Shown piece after piece: positions 33,447 through 44,853 of a stretch of DNA of 64,000 nt; position 1 is the first letter of the stretch, and every line of letters starts with the position of its first letter. Under the pieces are notes generated by a model. It ran no database searches and was not told the origin of the DNA. It was given only the letters and a program-made list of their open reading frames with translations. Origin of the DNA: Brevibacterium sp. (lineage in GTDB: Bacteria; Actinomycetota; Actinomycetes; Actinomycetales; Brevibacteriaceae); assembly GCF_031179145.1 (NCBI RefSeq), contig NZ_JAPSIB010000019.1, positions 34,668 through 98,667 of the forward strand, given 5' to 3'. Both the position numbers and the translations under genes were made by a program.

Positions 33447-34733
33447 TCAGCGCTCGAAGCGCGGACCTTCCGGTCCCTGAGCCACCATGCCACCGAGGTA
33501 GGGGCGCAGTGCCGCGGGGACCGTGACGGAGCCGTCGGCCTGCTGGTGGTTCTCGAGAATCGGCACCAGCCAGCGCGTGTTCGCCATCGTTCCGTTGAGG
33601 GTGGCCACGGGGCGGGTGGCCCCGCTGTGACGTTCCCGGATCTGCAGCCGCCGGGCCTGGAAAGTGGTGCAGTTCGACGTCGACGTCAGTTCCCGGTAGG
33701 TGCCCTGCGTCGGCACCCAGGCCTCACAGTCGTACTTGCGGGCGGCCGAGTCCCCGAGGTCCCCGGCTGCGGTGTCGATGACCCGGTAGGGCAGTTCGCA
33801 CAGCTGCAGCATCTTCTCCTGCAGTGCGAGCATCCGGTCGTGTTCGGCTTCGGCCTGCTCGACCTGGACGTAGGAGAACATCTCCACCTTCTGGAACTGG
33901 TGGACGCGGATGATTCCGCGGGTGTCCTTGCCGTACGAGCCGGCCTCGCGGCGGTAGCACGAGGAGATGCCGGCATAGCGCAGCGGTCCGTCCTCGAGGT
34001 CGATGATCTCGTCCATGTGGTATCCGGCCAACGGAACCTCCGAGGTTCCCACGAGGAACAGATCGTCGGCTTCGAGACGATAGACCTCATCGGCGTGTTC
34101 GCCGAGGAAGCCGGTGCCGCGCATGACCTCGGGCTTGACGAGAGTGGGCGTGATCGTGGGGCAGAACCCGGCGTCCTCCGCGACGTCGCGGGCCAGGTTG
34201 AGCAAAGCCATCTCCAGCTTGGCGCCGAAACCGGTCAGGTAGTGGAAGCGTGCGCCGGAGACCTTGGTCCCGCGCTGGGTGTCGATGGCCCGCAGCTTCT
34301 CACCGATCTCCAGATGGTCGAGCGGTTCGAACCCGTCGATGCTGAAGTCGCGGGGTTCGCCGACGGTCTTGAGCGTGGCGAAGTTCTCCTCGCCTCCGGC
34401 GGGAATCCCGTCGATGATGAGGTTGGGCAGCTTCGCCGCCAGCGCTTCGAATGCGAACGTCGCCTCGTCGGACTCGGCCTGCAGAGCCTTGACCCGGGCG
34501 GACTTCTCCTTGCCCTGAGCGATCAGCGCGGGCTTGTCCTCTTTCGCGGCCGTGGCGATCTGAGAGGAGAAGGACTTCTGCTCGGCACGGGCGTCTTCGA
34601 ACGCGGTGATGGCAGCACGGCGTGCGGAGTCAGCGGCGAGGATCTCGTCGACGAGGCCGACGGGCAGACCGCGGGCCTCCTGCGATGCCTTGAACAGGTC
34701 CGGGTTTTCTCTGAGTAGCACTAGATCGATCAC
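33447..34733 (-). CDS. serS: Seryl-tRNA synthetase
   Basis: A 428-residue class II synthetase that charges tRNA-Ser, including the two serine tRNAs in this window. The N-terminal coiled-coil arm (about 25-105) binds the long variable arm of the tRNA. Motif 2 is [20 protein letters not shown] and motif 3 is in [17 protein letters not shown]. Length is normal. GTG at 34733 begins [11 protein letters not shown], the standard serS start. The only oddity is the closely following HAD gene. Confidence 0.97.
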   Translation of the reverse strand: MIDLVLLRENPDLFKASQEARGLPVGLVDEILAADSARRAAITAFEDARAEQKSFSSQIATAAKEDKPALIAQGKEKSARVKALQAESDEATFAFEALAAKLPNLIIDGIPAGGEENFATLKTVGEPRDFSIDGFEPLDHLEIGEKLRAIDTQRGTKVSGARFHYLTGFGAKLEMALLNLARDVAEDAGFCPTITPTLVKPEVMRGTGFLGEHADEVYRLEADDLFLVGTSEVPLAGYHMDEIIDLEDGPLRYAGISSCYRREAGSYGKDTRGIIRVHQFQKVEMFSYVQVEQAEAEHDRMLALQEKMLQLCELPYRVIDTAAGDLGDSAARKYDCEAWVPTQGTYRELTSTSNCTTFQARRLQIRERHSGATRPVATLNGTMANTRWLVPILENHQQADGSVTVPAALRPYLGGMVAQGPEGPRFER

Positions 34734-34836
34734 TCTCTCAGCTTAACGGTCCGGGCACCGATTGTGATATTCCCGGCCTCACCGTGAGCCCAGGTGGTCC
34801 ACCATCGGCACCAGCGCGGCAGAGTAAGTTGGGATC

Positions 34837-35952
34837 ATGAACTTCGAGTTGGACACCGTGGGCTGGCTGATCGTCATCGTCGGTCTCGCTCTGGCGCTCC
34901 TGGTCGCCTTCTTCATCGGTGCCCGGGTGGGTGCCCGCCGCACGCTGCGTCACCACCGCGAGATCGTCTTGGCGGCGGACACCCCCGACCCCGAGGTGAA
35001 CCCGGCTCATCGCTATCGGGCCGCGCTGATCATCAACCCCACGAAGACCGATGCCAGGAGGCTGGCCTCCACCGCCGAGGCGATCTGTCGGTACGAAGGC
35101 TGGGCCCCTCCGCTGGTGCTGGAGACCACTCTCGCGGATCCGGGTGGGAAGGCGGCAACCGCTGCCCTCGACGAAGGCGTCGATGTCGTCATCGCCGCCG
35201 GCGGCGACGGGACGGTGCGTGCGGTGGCCGGAGCGTTGGCCGGGACCTCGACGCCGATGGGAATCGTCCCGCTGGGCACCGGAAACCTGCTGGCCCGCAA
35301 CGTCGATCTCGTGCTCGACAAGACGGAGTGGGCGCTGCGCATCGCTCTGTGGGGCAGGAACCGGGCCATCGACGTCGGCCGGGCCTGGATCGCCGAGGAT
35401 GGCGAGGCGCAGGTCTTCACCGTGATGACCGGCCTCGGCTTCGATGCCGCAGTGATGGCCGACACCAGCAACGAGCTCAAGGCCAAGCTGGGCTGGCTGG
35501 CCTACATCGAAGCGGGATCCCGGAAGCTCGTCGGCAAGCCCAGCCAGGTGAAGATCACCTTCGACGACGACTACCGGGTCTCCGCCCGCGTGCGCTCCGT
35601 CCTCGGCGGCAACTGCGGGAAGCTGCAGGGCGGCATCCAGCTTCTCCCGGAAGCAGTCATCGACGATGGTCAGCTCGATGTTCTCATCGTCAGCCCCAAG
35701 AACCTCGGCCAATGGGTGGGAGTCGTCGCATCGGTGATCGGCGGCAGAGCGGCGAGAGGGCTGCACACGGAGAGCCGCAAATGCCAGAAGGTCGTCATCG
35801 AATCCCATGAAGAAGTCGACGTGCAGCTCGACGGGGATCCGGTGGGCCGCTCCTCCTACCTGGCGATGGAGGTCCAGCCCTTGGCACTGTCGGTCCGCGT
35901 GCCGACCACTGAGCAACGCAAGCAGATCCGCGCCGCTGCCTGGGCAGTCTGA
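34837..35952 (+). CDS. Diacylglycerol kinase-family lipid kinase, membrane anchored
   Basis: A 371-residue protein. One N-terminal helix (about 8-31) anchors it in the membrane; the rest is a DAGK/sphingosine-kinase-like catalytic fold with ALIINPTKTDARR, the nucleotide motif AAGGDGTVRAVAGALAG, and PLGTGNLLARN. It probably phosphorylates diacylglycerol or a related lipid and so supports phospholipid or lipoglycan recycling. It is divergent from serS, with a 103-base gap. Confidence 0.88.
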   Translation: MNFELDTVGWLIVIVGLALALLVAFFIGARVGARRTLRHHREIVLAADTPDPEVNPAHRYRAALIINPTKTDARRLASTAEAICRYEGWAPPLVLETTLADPGGKAATAALDEGVDVVIAAGGDGTVRAVAGALAGTSTPMGIVPLGTGNLLARNVDLVLDKTEWALRIALWGRNRAIDVGRAWIAEDGEAQVFTVMTGLGFDAAVMADTSNELKAKLGWLAYIEAGSRKLVGKPSQVKITFDDDYRVSARVRSVLGGNCGKLQGGIQLLPEAVIDDGQLDVLIVSPKNLGQWVGVVASVIGGRAARGLHTESRKCQKVVIESHEEVDVQLDGDPVGRSSYLAMEVQPLALSVRVPTTEQRKQIRAAAWAV

Positions 35953-36213
35953 GCAGTTCGCCTCCTGCGGGGTCCGGACAGAAGCCACGGCTGGGGCAGG
36001 GCGACGGCTGGGACAGTCCGGACCAACGCCAAGTCACAGCAACGTCTCGATGGCGGCAACCGGTTTACCAAAGCGTTACCGCCTTCTCCGTGAACTAAAC
36101 GTTCTTAATGACTACCGGTGTGTTGCCCACCCTAGGATTGCCTGCATCCGAGCCCATGGCAATGCGCATGACAGACAGCGCCACGGGCTCCCGCGAAGAT
36201 GGAAGGCACCCCG

Positions 36214-37791
36214 ATGAAGAAGCTGCTTCTCGCCCCCGCAATCGCCCTCGCACTCTCCGGTCTGGTCGCGTCGCCCGTCGCCGCTGCGGAACCCTCTGCT
36301 GCGACCGACACCGCCTCCTCTGCAGCCCGCTCAGCATCCGAAGAGCCCACTGCGGATACGACCCCGACCGAAGAGGCTGAGGCTCCGACCCAGAAGCCAC
36401 CGGCGGAACCCAAGCAAGAACCGGCTGCAGAGTCGCCGGAGAAGAAAACGGCCGAGCAGCCTGAGAAGAAGGCTCCTGAGCAGCCGACCAAGAAGGCGGC
36501 CGAGCAGCCGAAGAAGGCTGCGGCTCCCAAAGTCACGAAGCCTGCGCCGACGCCCAATGAGCCTGCAGCTGCCGGCGATGACGCCGACCAGAGCAAGGAC
36601 GACACAGGCAAATCCGAAGAGGGCGCTGACGAGGAGAAGCCGGAGCCGATCAAGGCCGATCTCGACGTCGCAGAATCAACGATCACCGCCGAGGAGTTCG
36701 CTGAGGAGGGCGTCACGGTGTCCGTCACCGGCCTGAAGAAGGGCGATGTCGTCAAGGACTCCACCTCCGGCACAGCCGTCACCGTGTCTGCTGACGGAAA
36801 GCACACGGAGACCGTCCGGTATCAGGATGACCCCGACAGCCTCGAAGCCGGACCGCAGAGGATCACGGTCACCGTCAGCAGAGACGGCGTCCCGAGCGAA
36901 ACCCTTTCGGACTCGATCACGATCCAAGCCATGGCACTCGACGCCTCCCTGACAGTGATCCCGGAGGAGATCACCACTGCGGATCTGGCGAATCAAGACA
37001 AAGGATTCCAGATCACCGTCGATGGGCTCCGGGCCGGCGACAGGGTTCAGGATTCGCTGACGGGCGATGACCCAGAATCCGTCGACGGCAACTCCTTCTC
37101 CAAGCGCATCTACTGGAGGGGAGACGCTGCCCAGCTCACCCCGGGACCGCTCGACTTCACCGTGACCGTGGTCCGGGGCGAAGGAGAGGACAAGCAGGAG
37201 CAGGAGCTCAAGGGCACGATCACCGTCATCGATCCGAAGGACGACGACAAGAACGATGACGGAAAAGTCGACGGCAAAGATGACGACAAGGGCGACGACA
37301 AGAAGGACGACGCTCCGGCTGAAGCTCCCGCCGATGCGACCCTGTCCGTGACCCCGAAGAAGATCGAGGCCGCCGACTTCGCCGATTCGGACAAGGGCGT
37401 CACCCTGTCGGTCGACGACTGCGAACCCGGTTCGACCGTGCATTTCGAGGTGACCCCGAAGGGCATCAATGTCACCGCCTACGAAAGCACACGGACTGCC
37501 GATGACGAAGGCGGAGCGAGCGTCTCGGTGTTCGGCACCAGCGACAACGCCTCCGCCTATGTCGGCGCGTACACCGTCAAGGCCACCTGCGGGGACGACG
37601 CCATGGACGGCGCGTTCACAGTGGTCGCCGGTGCAGCGGGCGGCGACGACTCCGGAAACAGTGGAGATCTTCCCCGCACCGGTGCCGATCTCGGCGCACT
37701 CAGCGCGGGCGCGATGCTGCTCCTCATCGGCGGAGCTGCCGTCGCACTGACCGGCCGCAAGAAGGGCGGACAGTCCTCGACGAAGATCTGA
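36214..37791 (+). CDS. LPxTG cell-wall-anchored surface protein (first of pair)
   Basis: A 525-residue secreted protein. The signal peptide (MKKLLLAPAIALALSG, cleavage near VAAA) is followed by a Pro/Glu/Lys-rich wall-spanning stretch (about 35-140), three beta-rich domains of about 90 residues and a Lys/Asp-rich linker (about 345-370). The sorting signal is LPRTG, hydrophobic helix and RKKGG at the C-terminus, so a sortase should link it to peptidoglycan. The last domain carries two Cys (CEPGS, ATCGDD) and closely matches the last domain of the next gene. ATG 36214 follows GAAGG; upstream ATG 36199 is less likely. A terminator follows. Confidence 0.88.
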   Translation: MKKLLLAPAIALALSGLVASPVAAAEPSAATDTASSAARSASEEPTADTTPTEEAEAPTQKPPAEPKQEPAAESPEKKTAEQPEKKAPEQPTKKAAEQPKKAAAPKVTKPAPTPNEPAAAGDDADQSKDDTGKSEEGADEEKPEPIKADLDVAESTITAEEFAEEGVTVSVTGLKKGDVVKDSTSGTAVTVSADGKHTETVRYQDDPDSLEAGPQRITVTVSRDGVPSETLSDSITIQAMALDASLTVIPEEITTADLANQDKGFQITVDGLRAGDRVQDSLTGDDPESVDGNSFSKRIYWRGDAAQLTPGPLDFTVTVVRGEGEDKQEQELKGTITVIDPKDDDKNDDGKVDGKDDDKGDDKKDDAPAEAPADATLSVTPKKIEAADFADSDKGVTLSVDDCEPGSTVHFEVTPKGINVTAYESTRTADDEGGASVSVFGTSDNASAYVGAYTVKATCGDDAMDGAFTVVAGAAGGDDSGNSGDLPRTGADLGALSAGAMLLLIGGAAVALTGRKKGGQSSTKI

Positions 37792-37830
37792 TCGCCCGCT
37801 GAACCCAGAGAAGGACGATTCCCTGAACCA

Positions 37831-37860
37831 CTGTGGCCCCGACGAATGTCGGGGCCACAG
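37831..37860 (+). terminator. Terminator-like hairpin after the first LPxTG gene
   Basis: Thirteen perfect base pairs (CTGTGGCCCCGAC with its complement) around a GAAT loop, 40 bases after the stop. Only TTG follows, so the U-tract is poor, as is common in actinobacteria. It separates the two surface-protein genes transcriptionally. Confidence 0.75.
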
Positions 37861-38027
37861 TTGCGTGCAGTTGTCCCCTGCCCGAGCTTCGGCCACTACA
37901 CCCGTTTGGGAAGATCCTTCTCTGGATCAGGTGACCACAATGTACACAAATATTACGGTCGTCGTCCTTTAAATTAGCGTGGAGGGCGGAAGGCTTCACC
38001 ACATGCTCAAACCTGAATAGGAACCGT

Positions 38028-39419
38028 ATGAAGAAACTCGCCCTCGCCCCGGCCGTCGCCCTTGCGATCACCGGAATTGCCGCTGCCCCTGTATTCGCTG
38101 CCCCCAGCGCGAAACGCCACTCTCAGGAAGCCTCCGTGCCGGAGTCAGCGACGTCGCCGACTCCCCAGGACGGACAGGTCGAGGAGGCCGCGGCAGAGTT
38201 CAGCATTTCCCCGACAACCATTTCGCTGGCCGACTACGGTGATCCGGACAAGGGCGTCACATACACCGGCACGGGTCTGGAACCCGGCTCGACTTACACC
38301 ATCGTCGACACCCCGAGCTCCGGGCAGGCGGTCGAATCGTATGAAGAGACGGTCGAGGTCGACGAAACCGGTGGCTTCGCCGTCACAATCTACGGATCTG
38401 ACAATGATGTCTTCCTCGGCACCTACCACGGTGAGATTCTGGATGCGGAAGGAACCGTGGTGGCTGAAACCGACTACGAAGTCACCGCGGGTGGCGAAGA
38501 GCCTCCGGCCGAAGAACCTCCAGTCGAAGAGCCTCCGACCGAAGACCCAGCGATCGCTGCAGAGGCTTCTACCCTGACCGTGAGCGAGTTCAAGGCCAAC
38601 GGCCTCGACTTCTCCGGCGAGAACTTCACGCCAGGAGAGGAAGTCACCGTCCACGCCGGCGAAGCAGATTCGGACGTCCTCTTCTTCGAAAAGACATTCA
38701 CGGCCGACGAGGCAGGAGAGATCTCCGGCACGCTCACGGTTGATGGTGAGATCACAGCTGGAAAGTACAGTTTTGTCGCTCGCAGCGGTGCCGATCAGAC
38801 CGCCACGGACCCCGTCTACTTCACCCTCACTGAGGACAAGTCGGAAGAACCGACCGAGGAACCGCCTGCAGCTGAGGCCTCGCTCGCCGTCTCCCCCGAG
38901 ACCATCTCCCCCGCCGACTTCGTCAAGGCGGACAAGGGCGTCACCCTCGCGGTTGAGAACTGCGAACCAGGCTCCGACGTGAACTTCGTGGTCAACCCGA
39001 AGGGAGCGACGAACGTCACCGCCTACGAGAACACAGTGCAGGCAGACGATGAGGGCACGGCCTCGGTCAACGTCTACGGCACGAGCGCTTCCGACCCTTC
39101 CGCCTACGTCGGCGACTACGAAGTCACCGTCAGCTGCGGCGACGACGAGATGACCGGCGAATTCTCGGTCAGCGATGACGCCAACGCCGGCGGATCCGAC
39201 GGCAATGACGACGGAGCCGGCGAAGACGACAACGGTGCCGGCGGAGATGACAACGGTGCCGGCGGAGATGACAACGGTGCCGGCGGCAGCGAGCTGCCCC
39301 GCACCGGTGCCGAACTCACAGGACTGGCCGCTGGCGTCGCGCTCCTCCTCGTCGGTGGGGCCGCTGTGACGATGACCGTACGTCGCAAGAAGGTCGCTCA
39401 GTCTCCTGCGGAGTTCTGA
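38028..39419 (+). CDS. LPxTG cell-wall-anchored surface protein (second of pair)
   Basis: A 463-residue paralogue of the preceding protein. The signal peptide (MKKLALAPAVALAITG, cleavage near VFAA) is followed by beta domains at about 45-150, 180-265 and 285-380, separated by Pro/Glu linkers. The third ends with the same plan as its neighbour: DKGVTLAVENCEPGSD, VTAYEN and VSCGDDEMTG. It then has an Asp/Asn/Gly repeat linker and a C-terminal LPRTG, hydrophobic helix and VRRKK tail. The function is probably adhesion or surface coating. The promoter region 37930-38000 is AT-rich. Confidence 0.88.
   Translation: MKKLALAPAVALAITGIAAAPVFAAPSAKRHSQEASVPESATSPTPQDGQVEEAAAEFSISPTTISLADYGDPDKGVTYTGTGLEPGSTYTIVDTPSSGQAVESYEETVEVDETGGFAVTIYGSDNDVFLGTYHGEILDAEGTVVAETDYEVTAGGEEPPAEEPPVEEPPTEDPAIAAEASTLTVSEFKANGLDFSGENFTPGEEVTVHAGEADSDVLFFEKTFTADEAGEISGTLTVDGEITAGKYSFVARSGADQTATDPVYFTLTEDKSEEPTEEPPAAEASLAVSPETISPADFVKADKGVTLAVENCEPGSDVNFVVNPKGATNVTAYENTVQADDEGTASVNVYGTSASDPSAYVGDYEVTVSCGDDEMTGEFSVSDDANAGGSDGNDDGAGEDDNGAGGDDNGAGGDDNGAGGSELPRTGAELTGLAAGVALLLVGGAAVTMTVRRKKVAQSPAEF
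39228..39284 (+). repeat. 21-base tandem repeat in the surface-protein linker
   Basis: GACAACGGTGCCGGCGGAGA-T, 21 bases, occurs at 39228, 39249 and partly at 39270. It encodes the seven-residue unit DNGAGGD just before the LPRTG signal. The identical copies suggest that the linker length can vary between strains. Confidence 0.9.
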
Positions 39420-39486
39420 GCAGCCTGAATCACGTCGGCTGAGTATGGGATCAGCAGCAGCACTCTGCCCCTCGGCTCGACCACGA

Positions 39487-39524
39487 GAATGGGCCATGAA
39501 CTCCGCGGAGTTCATAGCCCATTC
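39487..39524. terminator. Bidirectional hairpin between LPxTG gene and hspR
   Basis: A near-perfect palindrome: arms 39487-39505 and 39506-39524 pair over 19 bases with one mismatch and no loop of their own (CTCCGCGGAG centre). It is flanked by CGA and TCAG rather than a T-run. It stands between convergent genes, 67 bases after the LPxTG stop and 38 bases beyond the hspR stop, where one hairpin would serve both. Confidence 0.65.
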
Positions 39525-39562
39525 TCAGTGAACCGGAGCGGACGGACCCCGGCGCGACGGGT

Positions 39563-39997
39563 TTACCGGTAGTACTGGTTGTACAGCACCAGGGCACCGG
39601 CGTCCGGCTTCATCCGCGGGCGCCGACCGCGTGAGATCGACACGATGTCCCCTCCGGCCCCAGCTGCGAAGACGCGGGCTTCCCGCTCCTGCGCCGACAT
39701 CCGGGCTCGCAGCTCTGCCTCAAGCTCCTGGTTGCGGCTCTTGAGGGCATCGACCTGGTTCTGCAGTTCCATGATCTTCTTGATGCCGACCAGATTGACG
39801 CCTTCGTCCTGGGAGAGCTGCTGGATCATCCGCAGCTTCGCGATGTCCTTGCCGGAGTATCGCCTGCCCCTGCCGGGGGTCCGCTCAGGGGTGACGAGAC
39901 CCAATCGGTCGTATTGGCGCAGGGTCTGCGGATGCATCCCCGCCAACTCCGCCGCCACCGAGATGACATACACCGCGGCATTCGAAGAGATCTGCAC
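39563..39997 (-). CDS. hspR: Heat-shock repressor HspR (MerR type)
   Basis: A 144-residue MerR-family repressor of the dnaK operon. The winged helix-turn-helix is at residues about 8-70 (VISVAAELAGMHPQTLRQYD, then RTPGRGRRYSGKDIAKL); the EGVNLVGIKKIMEL segment is typical of HspR, and a coiled coil (about 80-108) drives dimerisation. It binds HAIR sites with DnaK as co-repressor. It is the last gene of the operon, 14 bases after dnaJ. Two HAIR-like sites lie before dnaK. Confidence 0.93.
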   Translation of the reverse strand: MQISSNAAVYVISVAAELAGMHPQTLRQYDRLGLVTPERTPGRGRRYSGKDIAKLRMIQQLSQDEGVNLVGIKKIMELQNQVDALKSRNQELEAELRARMSAQEREARVFAAGAGGDIVSISRGRRPRMKPDAGALVLYNQYYR

Positions 39998-40011
39998 TGT
40001 GCTTCACCGCC

Positions 40012-41022
40012 TCAGCTGGCTTTCGCCTTCTCGAGCAGTCCCGCACGGGGGTCCTCGTTCTTCGTCGCCTCTTTGAACGACTCGACGGCCGCCTCGGCGT
40101 CCTTCGACAGGTTCTGCGGAACCACGATCTGCACGGTCACCAGGAGATCCCCGGTGCCCTTCTTCGTCTTCACACCCTTACCGCGCACGCGCAGCGTCCG
40201 GCCAGAGGGTGTTCCGGCAGGGATCTTCACCGTGACCGGCATTCCGCCCAGGGTCGGCACCTTCACCTCGGCGCCCAGGGCCGCCTCGTCGAAGCTGACC
40301 GGCAGGTCGATCCGCAGGTTGTCACCGTCACGAGTGAATACCGGATGCGGTTTGACGTGCACGGTGAGGATGACGTCGCCGTTCTCACCGCCGTTCGGGC
40401 TGGACTTGCCCTTGCCGGCCAGGCGAATCTTCTGCCCGTCCTTGACCCCGATCGGAGTGCGCACGGTCAGCGGCTTCCCGCCCGGCATGTTCAGCTTCAC
40501 AGACGCCCCGTGCACCGCCTCACCGAACGACAGTGTGGTGCTCGACTTGATGTCGCCGCCCTTGACCGGAGGCGAGTAGCTGTCATAACCGCCCCCGTAG
40601 CCCCCGCCATAGGGACTGCCGCCGAAGCCTCCGAGCAGGTCAGCCAGATCAGGCGGGACGTCGGTGCTCGTCCGCGTGCGGGTCCGCGCGCGACCGCCGC
40701 CGAAGAGGTCCGAGAACACGTCCTCGAACCCACCTGCGCCGCCCGGTCCGCCGCTGCCGGCGGTGAACCGTGGGCCCTTGCCCATCGCGCGCACCTGGTC
40801 GTACTGCTCCCGCGACTCCTTGTCGGAGAGCACCTGGTGGGCCTGCCCGATCTCTTTGAACTTGGCCTCCGCCGAGGCATCGCCCGGATTGGCGTCCGGG
40901 TGGTATCTGCGCGCAAGTTTGCGGTAGGCCTTCTTGATCTCGGCCTCGGAAGCATCCTTGGAGACGCCGAGGGTTTTGTAGAAGTCCTTCTCGAACCAAT
41001 CATTCTGAGGTCCGGTATTCAC
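40012..41022 (-). CDS. dnaJ: DnaJ/CbpA-type co-chaperone without zinc finger
   Basis: A 336-residue J-domain protein. Residues about 13-78 are the J domain, with [10 protein letters not shown] supplying the HPD that stimulates DnaK. A Gly/Phe-rich region follows (about 90-165), then two beta substrate-binding domains (about 170-315). The CxxCxGxG zinc repeats of classical DnaJ are absent, so it is the type II (CbpA-like) form. GTG 41022 follows AGGAGGTG; the upstream ATG frame is less likely. It is 254 bases from grpE, longer than the other gaps, and may have its own promoter. Confidence 0.93.
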   Translation of the reverse strand: MNTGPQNDWFEKDFYKTLGVSKDASEAEIKKAYRKLARRYHPDANPGDASAEAKFKEIGQAHQVLSDKESREQYDQVRAMGKGPRFTAGSGGPGGAGGFEDVFSDLFGGGRARTRTRTSTDVPPDLADLLGGFGGSPYGGGYGGGYDSYSPPVKGGDIKSSTTLSFGEAVHGASVKLNMPGGKPLTVRTPIGVKDGQKIRLAGKGKSSPNGGENGDVILTVHVKPHPVFTRDGDNLRIDLPVSFDEAALGAEVKVPTLGGMPVTVKIPAGTPSGRTLRVRGKGVKTKKGTGDLLVTVQIVVPQNLSKDAEAAVESFKEATKNEDPRAGLLEKAKAS

Positions 41023-41276
41023 CTGGCACCTCCTTTCTTCCACGTTCTGCTCGATGTGCCGCTGCCTGCGACCTGGTCATGCTGTTCGTTCACTGTATTC
41101 AATTGTCTCCTCACAATCCGCACTCCCAAGATGAGATCGCCGGATCGTCTCCGACATCGGAAGGTCCACCCCCGGTATCGGAAGACCCGTGACGAGATCT
41201 TCGGAATCCGGACCGCCGCCGAGGCGGCACTGCACTCACAGAGTGAGCGCAGTCCCGCCTCGGCGAGGTCATCGGT

Positions 41277-41929
41277 TCAGTCCTCCGGCTGCTGCACGCC
41301 GACGCGGGCCGCACGGATGATGCGCTCACCCAGACGGTAGCCCGGCTGCATCACCATGAAGACGGTCGGTGATTCGACATCGTCCGAGGGCTGCTGCATG
41401 AGCGCCTCATGCAGAGCCGGATCGAACTCGTCGCCGACCTCACCGTACTGCTCGACGCCGATCTTCTTCAGGGACTCGAGCAGCTTGGTCACGTGGGCCT
41501 CATAGGGTCCGCTGACGTCGCCGTGCTCCTGCGCCAGCCGCACCTCGTCGAGAACCGGGATCAGGGCCTCGACGACCTTGATCGTGCCACCGGCTGCGGC
41601 CCGTTCGCGTTCACGATCGGCTCGCATCCGGTATGCGGCGTACTCGGCGTTGATCCGCTTGAGATCGGCCAGATACCCGGCGGCCTCGGAACCCGGTTCA
41701 GGTTCGGACCCGGGAGCGGGTTCGCCCGCCGCCGGCTCGGTGTCGTCGAGGCTCGACGCGTCGGCAGGGATCTCGACGCCGAGGTCGCTGGCATCCGCCA
41801 CCGCCTCCTCGGCGTCGGGAGTCTGCTCGGCCTCGGGCCGGAGCTCACCGGTCTCCGGATCGATCCGGCGCTTGTCGTTGAAGGTGAAGCCTGGCTCCTC
41901 GGACGACGGATCGTTGCCCTCGGTGGTCA

Positions 41930-41930
<1 letters not shown>
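41277..41930 (-). CDS. grpE: Nucleotide exchange factor GrpE
   Basis: A 217-residue GrpE. The acidic, disordered N-terminus (1-80) is followed by a long helix (ADLKRINAEYAAYRMRADRE, about 87-106), the four-helix part and the C-terminal beta wing (PTVFMVMQPGYRLGERIIRAARVGV), which displaces ADP from DnaK. The start ATG shares its A with the dnaK stop TAA, so the two are tightly coupled. Confidence 0.95.
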
Positions 41931-43795
<1,865 letters not shown>

Positions 43796-43815
43796 ATCGT
43801 TGTCTCCTTCAAATC

Positions 43816-43899
43816 GTTGAGCCTGCTCGACTCAGTATTCTCTTCGTGTCCGAGACCGTCAAACCTGGCCTCATGAAACTTGCGTACACCTGACTCAAC
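43816..43899 (-). promoter_or_regulatory. dnaK promoter with two HspR (HAIR-like) sites
   Basis: Reading leftward, a -35 TTGACG (43857-43862) and a -10 AATACT (43834-43839) stand 17 bases apart, a very good vegetative promoter. Two sequences fit the HAIR pattern (CTTGAGT, seven bases, ACTCAAG): 43879-43899 (CTTGCGT-n7-ACTCAAC) just upstream of -35, and 43816-43836 (GTTGAGC-n7-ACTCAGT) overlapping -10 and the start of transcription. HspR bound at both would block RNA polymerase until heat draws DnaK away. Confidence 0.85.
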
Positions 43900-43947
43900 T
43901 TTGGGGAGAGGGAGATTATTCCGTGTATGGCAGAAGTTTTTTCGCAG

Positions 43948-44844
43948 TCAGTCGCGGAGGTCGAGCTCGCGCATCACCTCGGCGACTCTGCCCCGCTGCT
44001 GCCGGCCGAGTCCCTGGATCGGCAGCGGCAGGCACCGCGGCGGCACCAGGTCCAGCTCCTCGGCGATCGCGGCGACCACACGCAGACTTCCGCCGAACTC
44101 CTGGAACAGCGACCACAGTGGTGCCAGCCGCTCGGATTCGGCGAGCGCCGCCTCGACGTCGGGCCCGGTGACGGCACGCGTGATCCCTTGGGCAAGATCG
44201 GGCAGCGTCCCGCCGATCACCGAGTACCAGGTCTCGCAACCCGCGGCCAGTCCGGTCGCGGCAGAGGCATCGCCGGAGATTCCGATCGTGACGTGGTCGG
44301 GGATGGCGGTCCGGATCGATTCGACATGCGCTTCCGCCTGCGCCCGATCGGCAGGGACTCCGGGGATCTTGATCGACACGATCCCGGGCAGCTGCGCGAT
44401 CCGTGCGTAGAGATCGGTGGTGAAGCTGAAGTGTGTGGTGCCGGGGTTGTCGTAGACGATCACCGGCAGCTCGGTGTATTCGGTGACGGTGCGGAAGAGC
44501 TCGAAGACGTCGTCAGCGGTCAGCGGCTGGTAGGTCATCGGCGCCAGGAGCACACCGGCCGCGCCCGCCTCTTCGGCGTAGCTGATGTTGGCCAGCACCT
44601 GCGAGGTCCGCAGCGCTCCGACCCCGACGATCACCGGGATGCCTGCGGCGTGCTCGACGGCCAGGCGGGCGACCCTGGCCCGTTCGGCCTGGGTCAGATA
44701 GGCGTAGGAGCCGGTGGAGCCGAGAGCGGTGATCGAGTCGACGCGGGCGGCGACGAGGCGCTCGATGAGGCCCGTGAATGAGCGCTCATCGAGCATGTCG
44801 TCGTCGAGCGGGGTCAGGGGAAACGCGCTGAGTCCGGTGAACAT
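43948..44844 (-). CDS. Dihydrodipicolinate synthase-family lyase
   Basis: A 298-residue class I aldolase of the DapA/NanA family. The Schiff-base lysine is in GIVSIKIPG (near residue 162) and the partner tyrosine in VIVYDNPGTTHFSF (near 134); GSTGSYAYL is the N-terminal substrate loop. YDNP in place of YNxP, and the absence of dap neighbours, suggest a keto-acid aldolase other than true DapA. It lies upstream of, and divergent from, the dnaK promoter region. Confidence 0.85.
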   Translation of the reverse strand: MFTGLSAFPLTPLDDDMLDERSFTGLIERLVAARVDSITALGSTGSYAYLTQAERARVARLAVEHAAGIPVIVGVGALRTSQVLANISYAEEAGAAGVLLAPMTYQPLTADDVFELFRTVTEYTELPVIVYDNPGTTHFSFTTDLYARIAQLPGIVSIKIPGVPADRAQAEAHVESIRTAIPDHVTIGISGDASAATGLAAGCETWYSVIGGTLPDLAQGITRAVTGPDVEAALAESERLAPLWSLFQEFGGSLRVVAAIAEELDLVPPRCLPLPIQGLGRQQRGRVAEVMRELDLRD

Positions 44845-44853
44845 GGCCTGACT

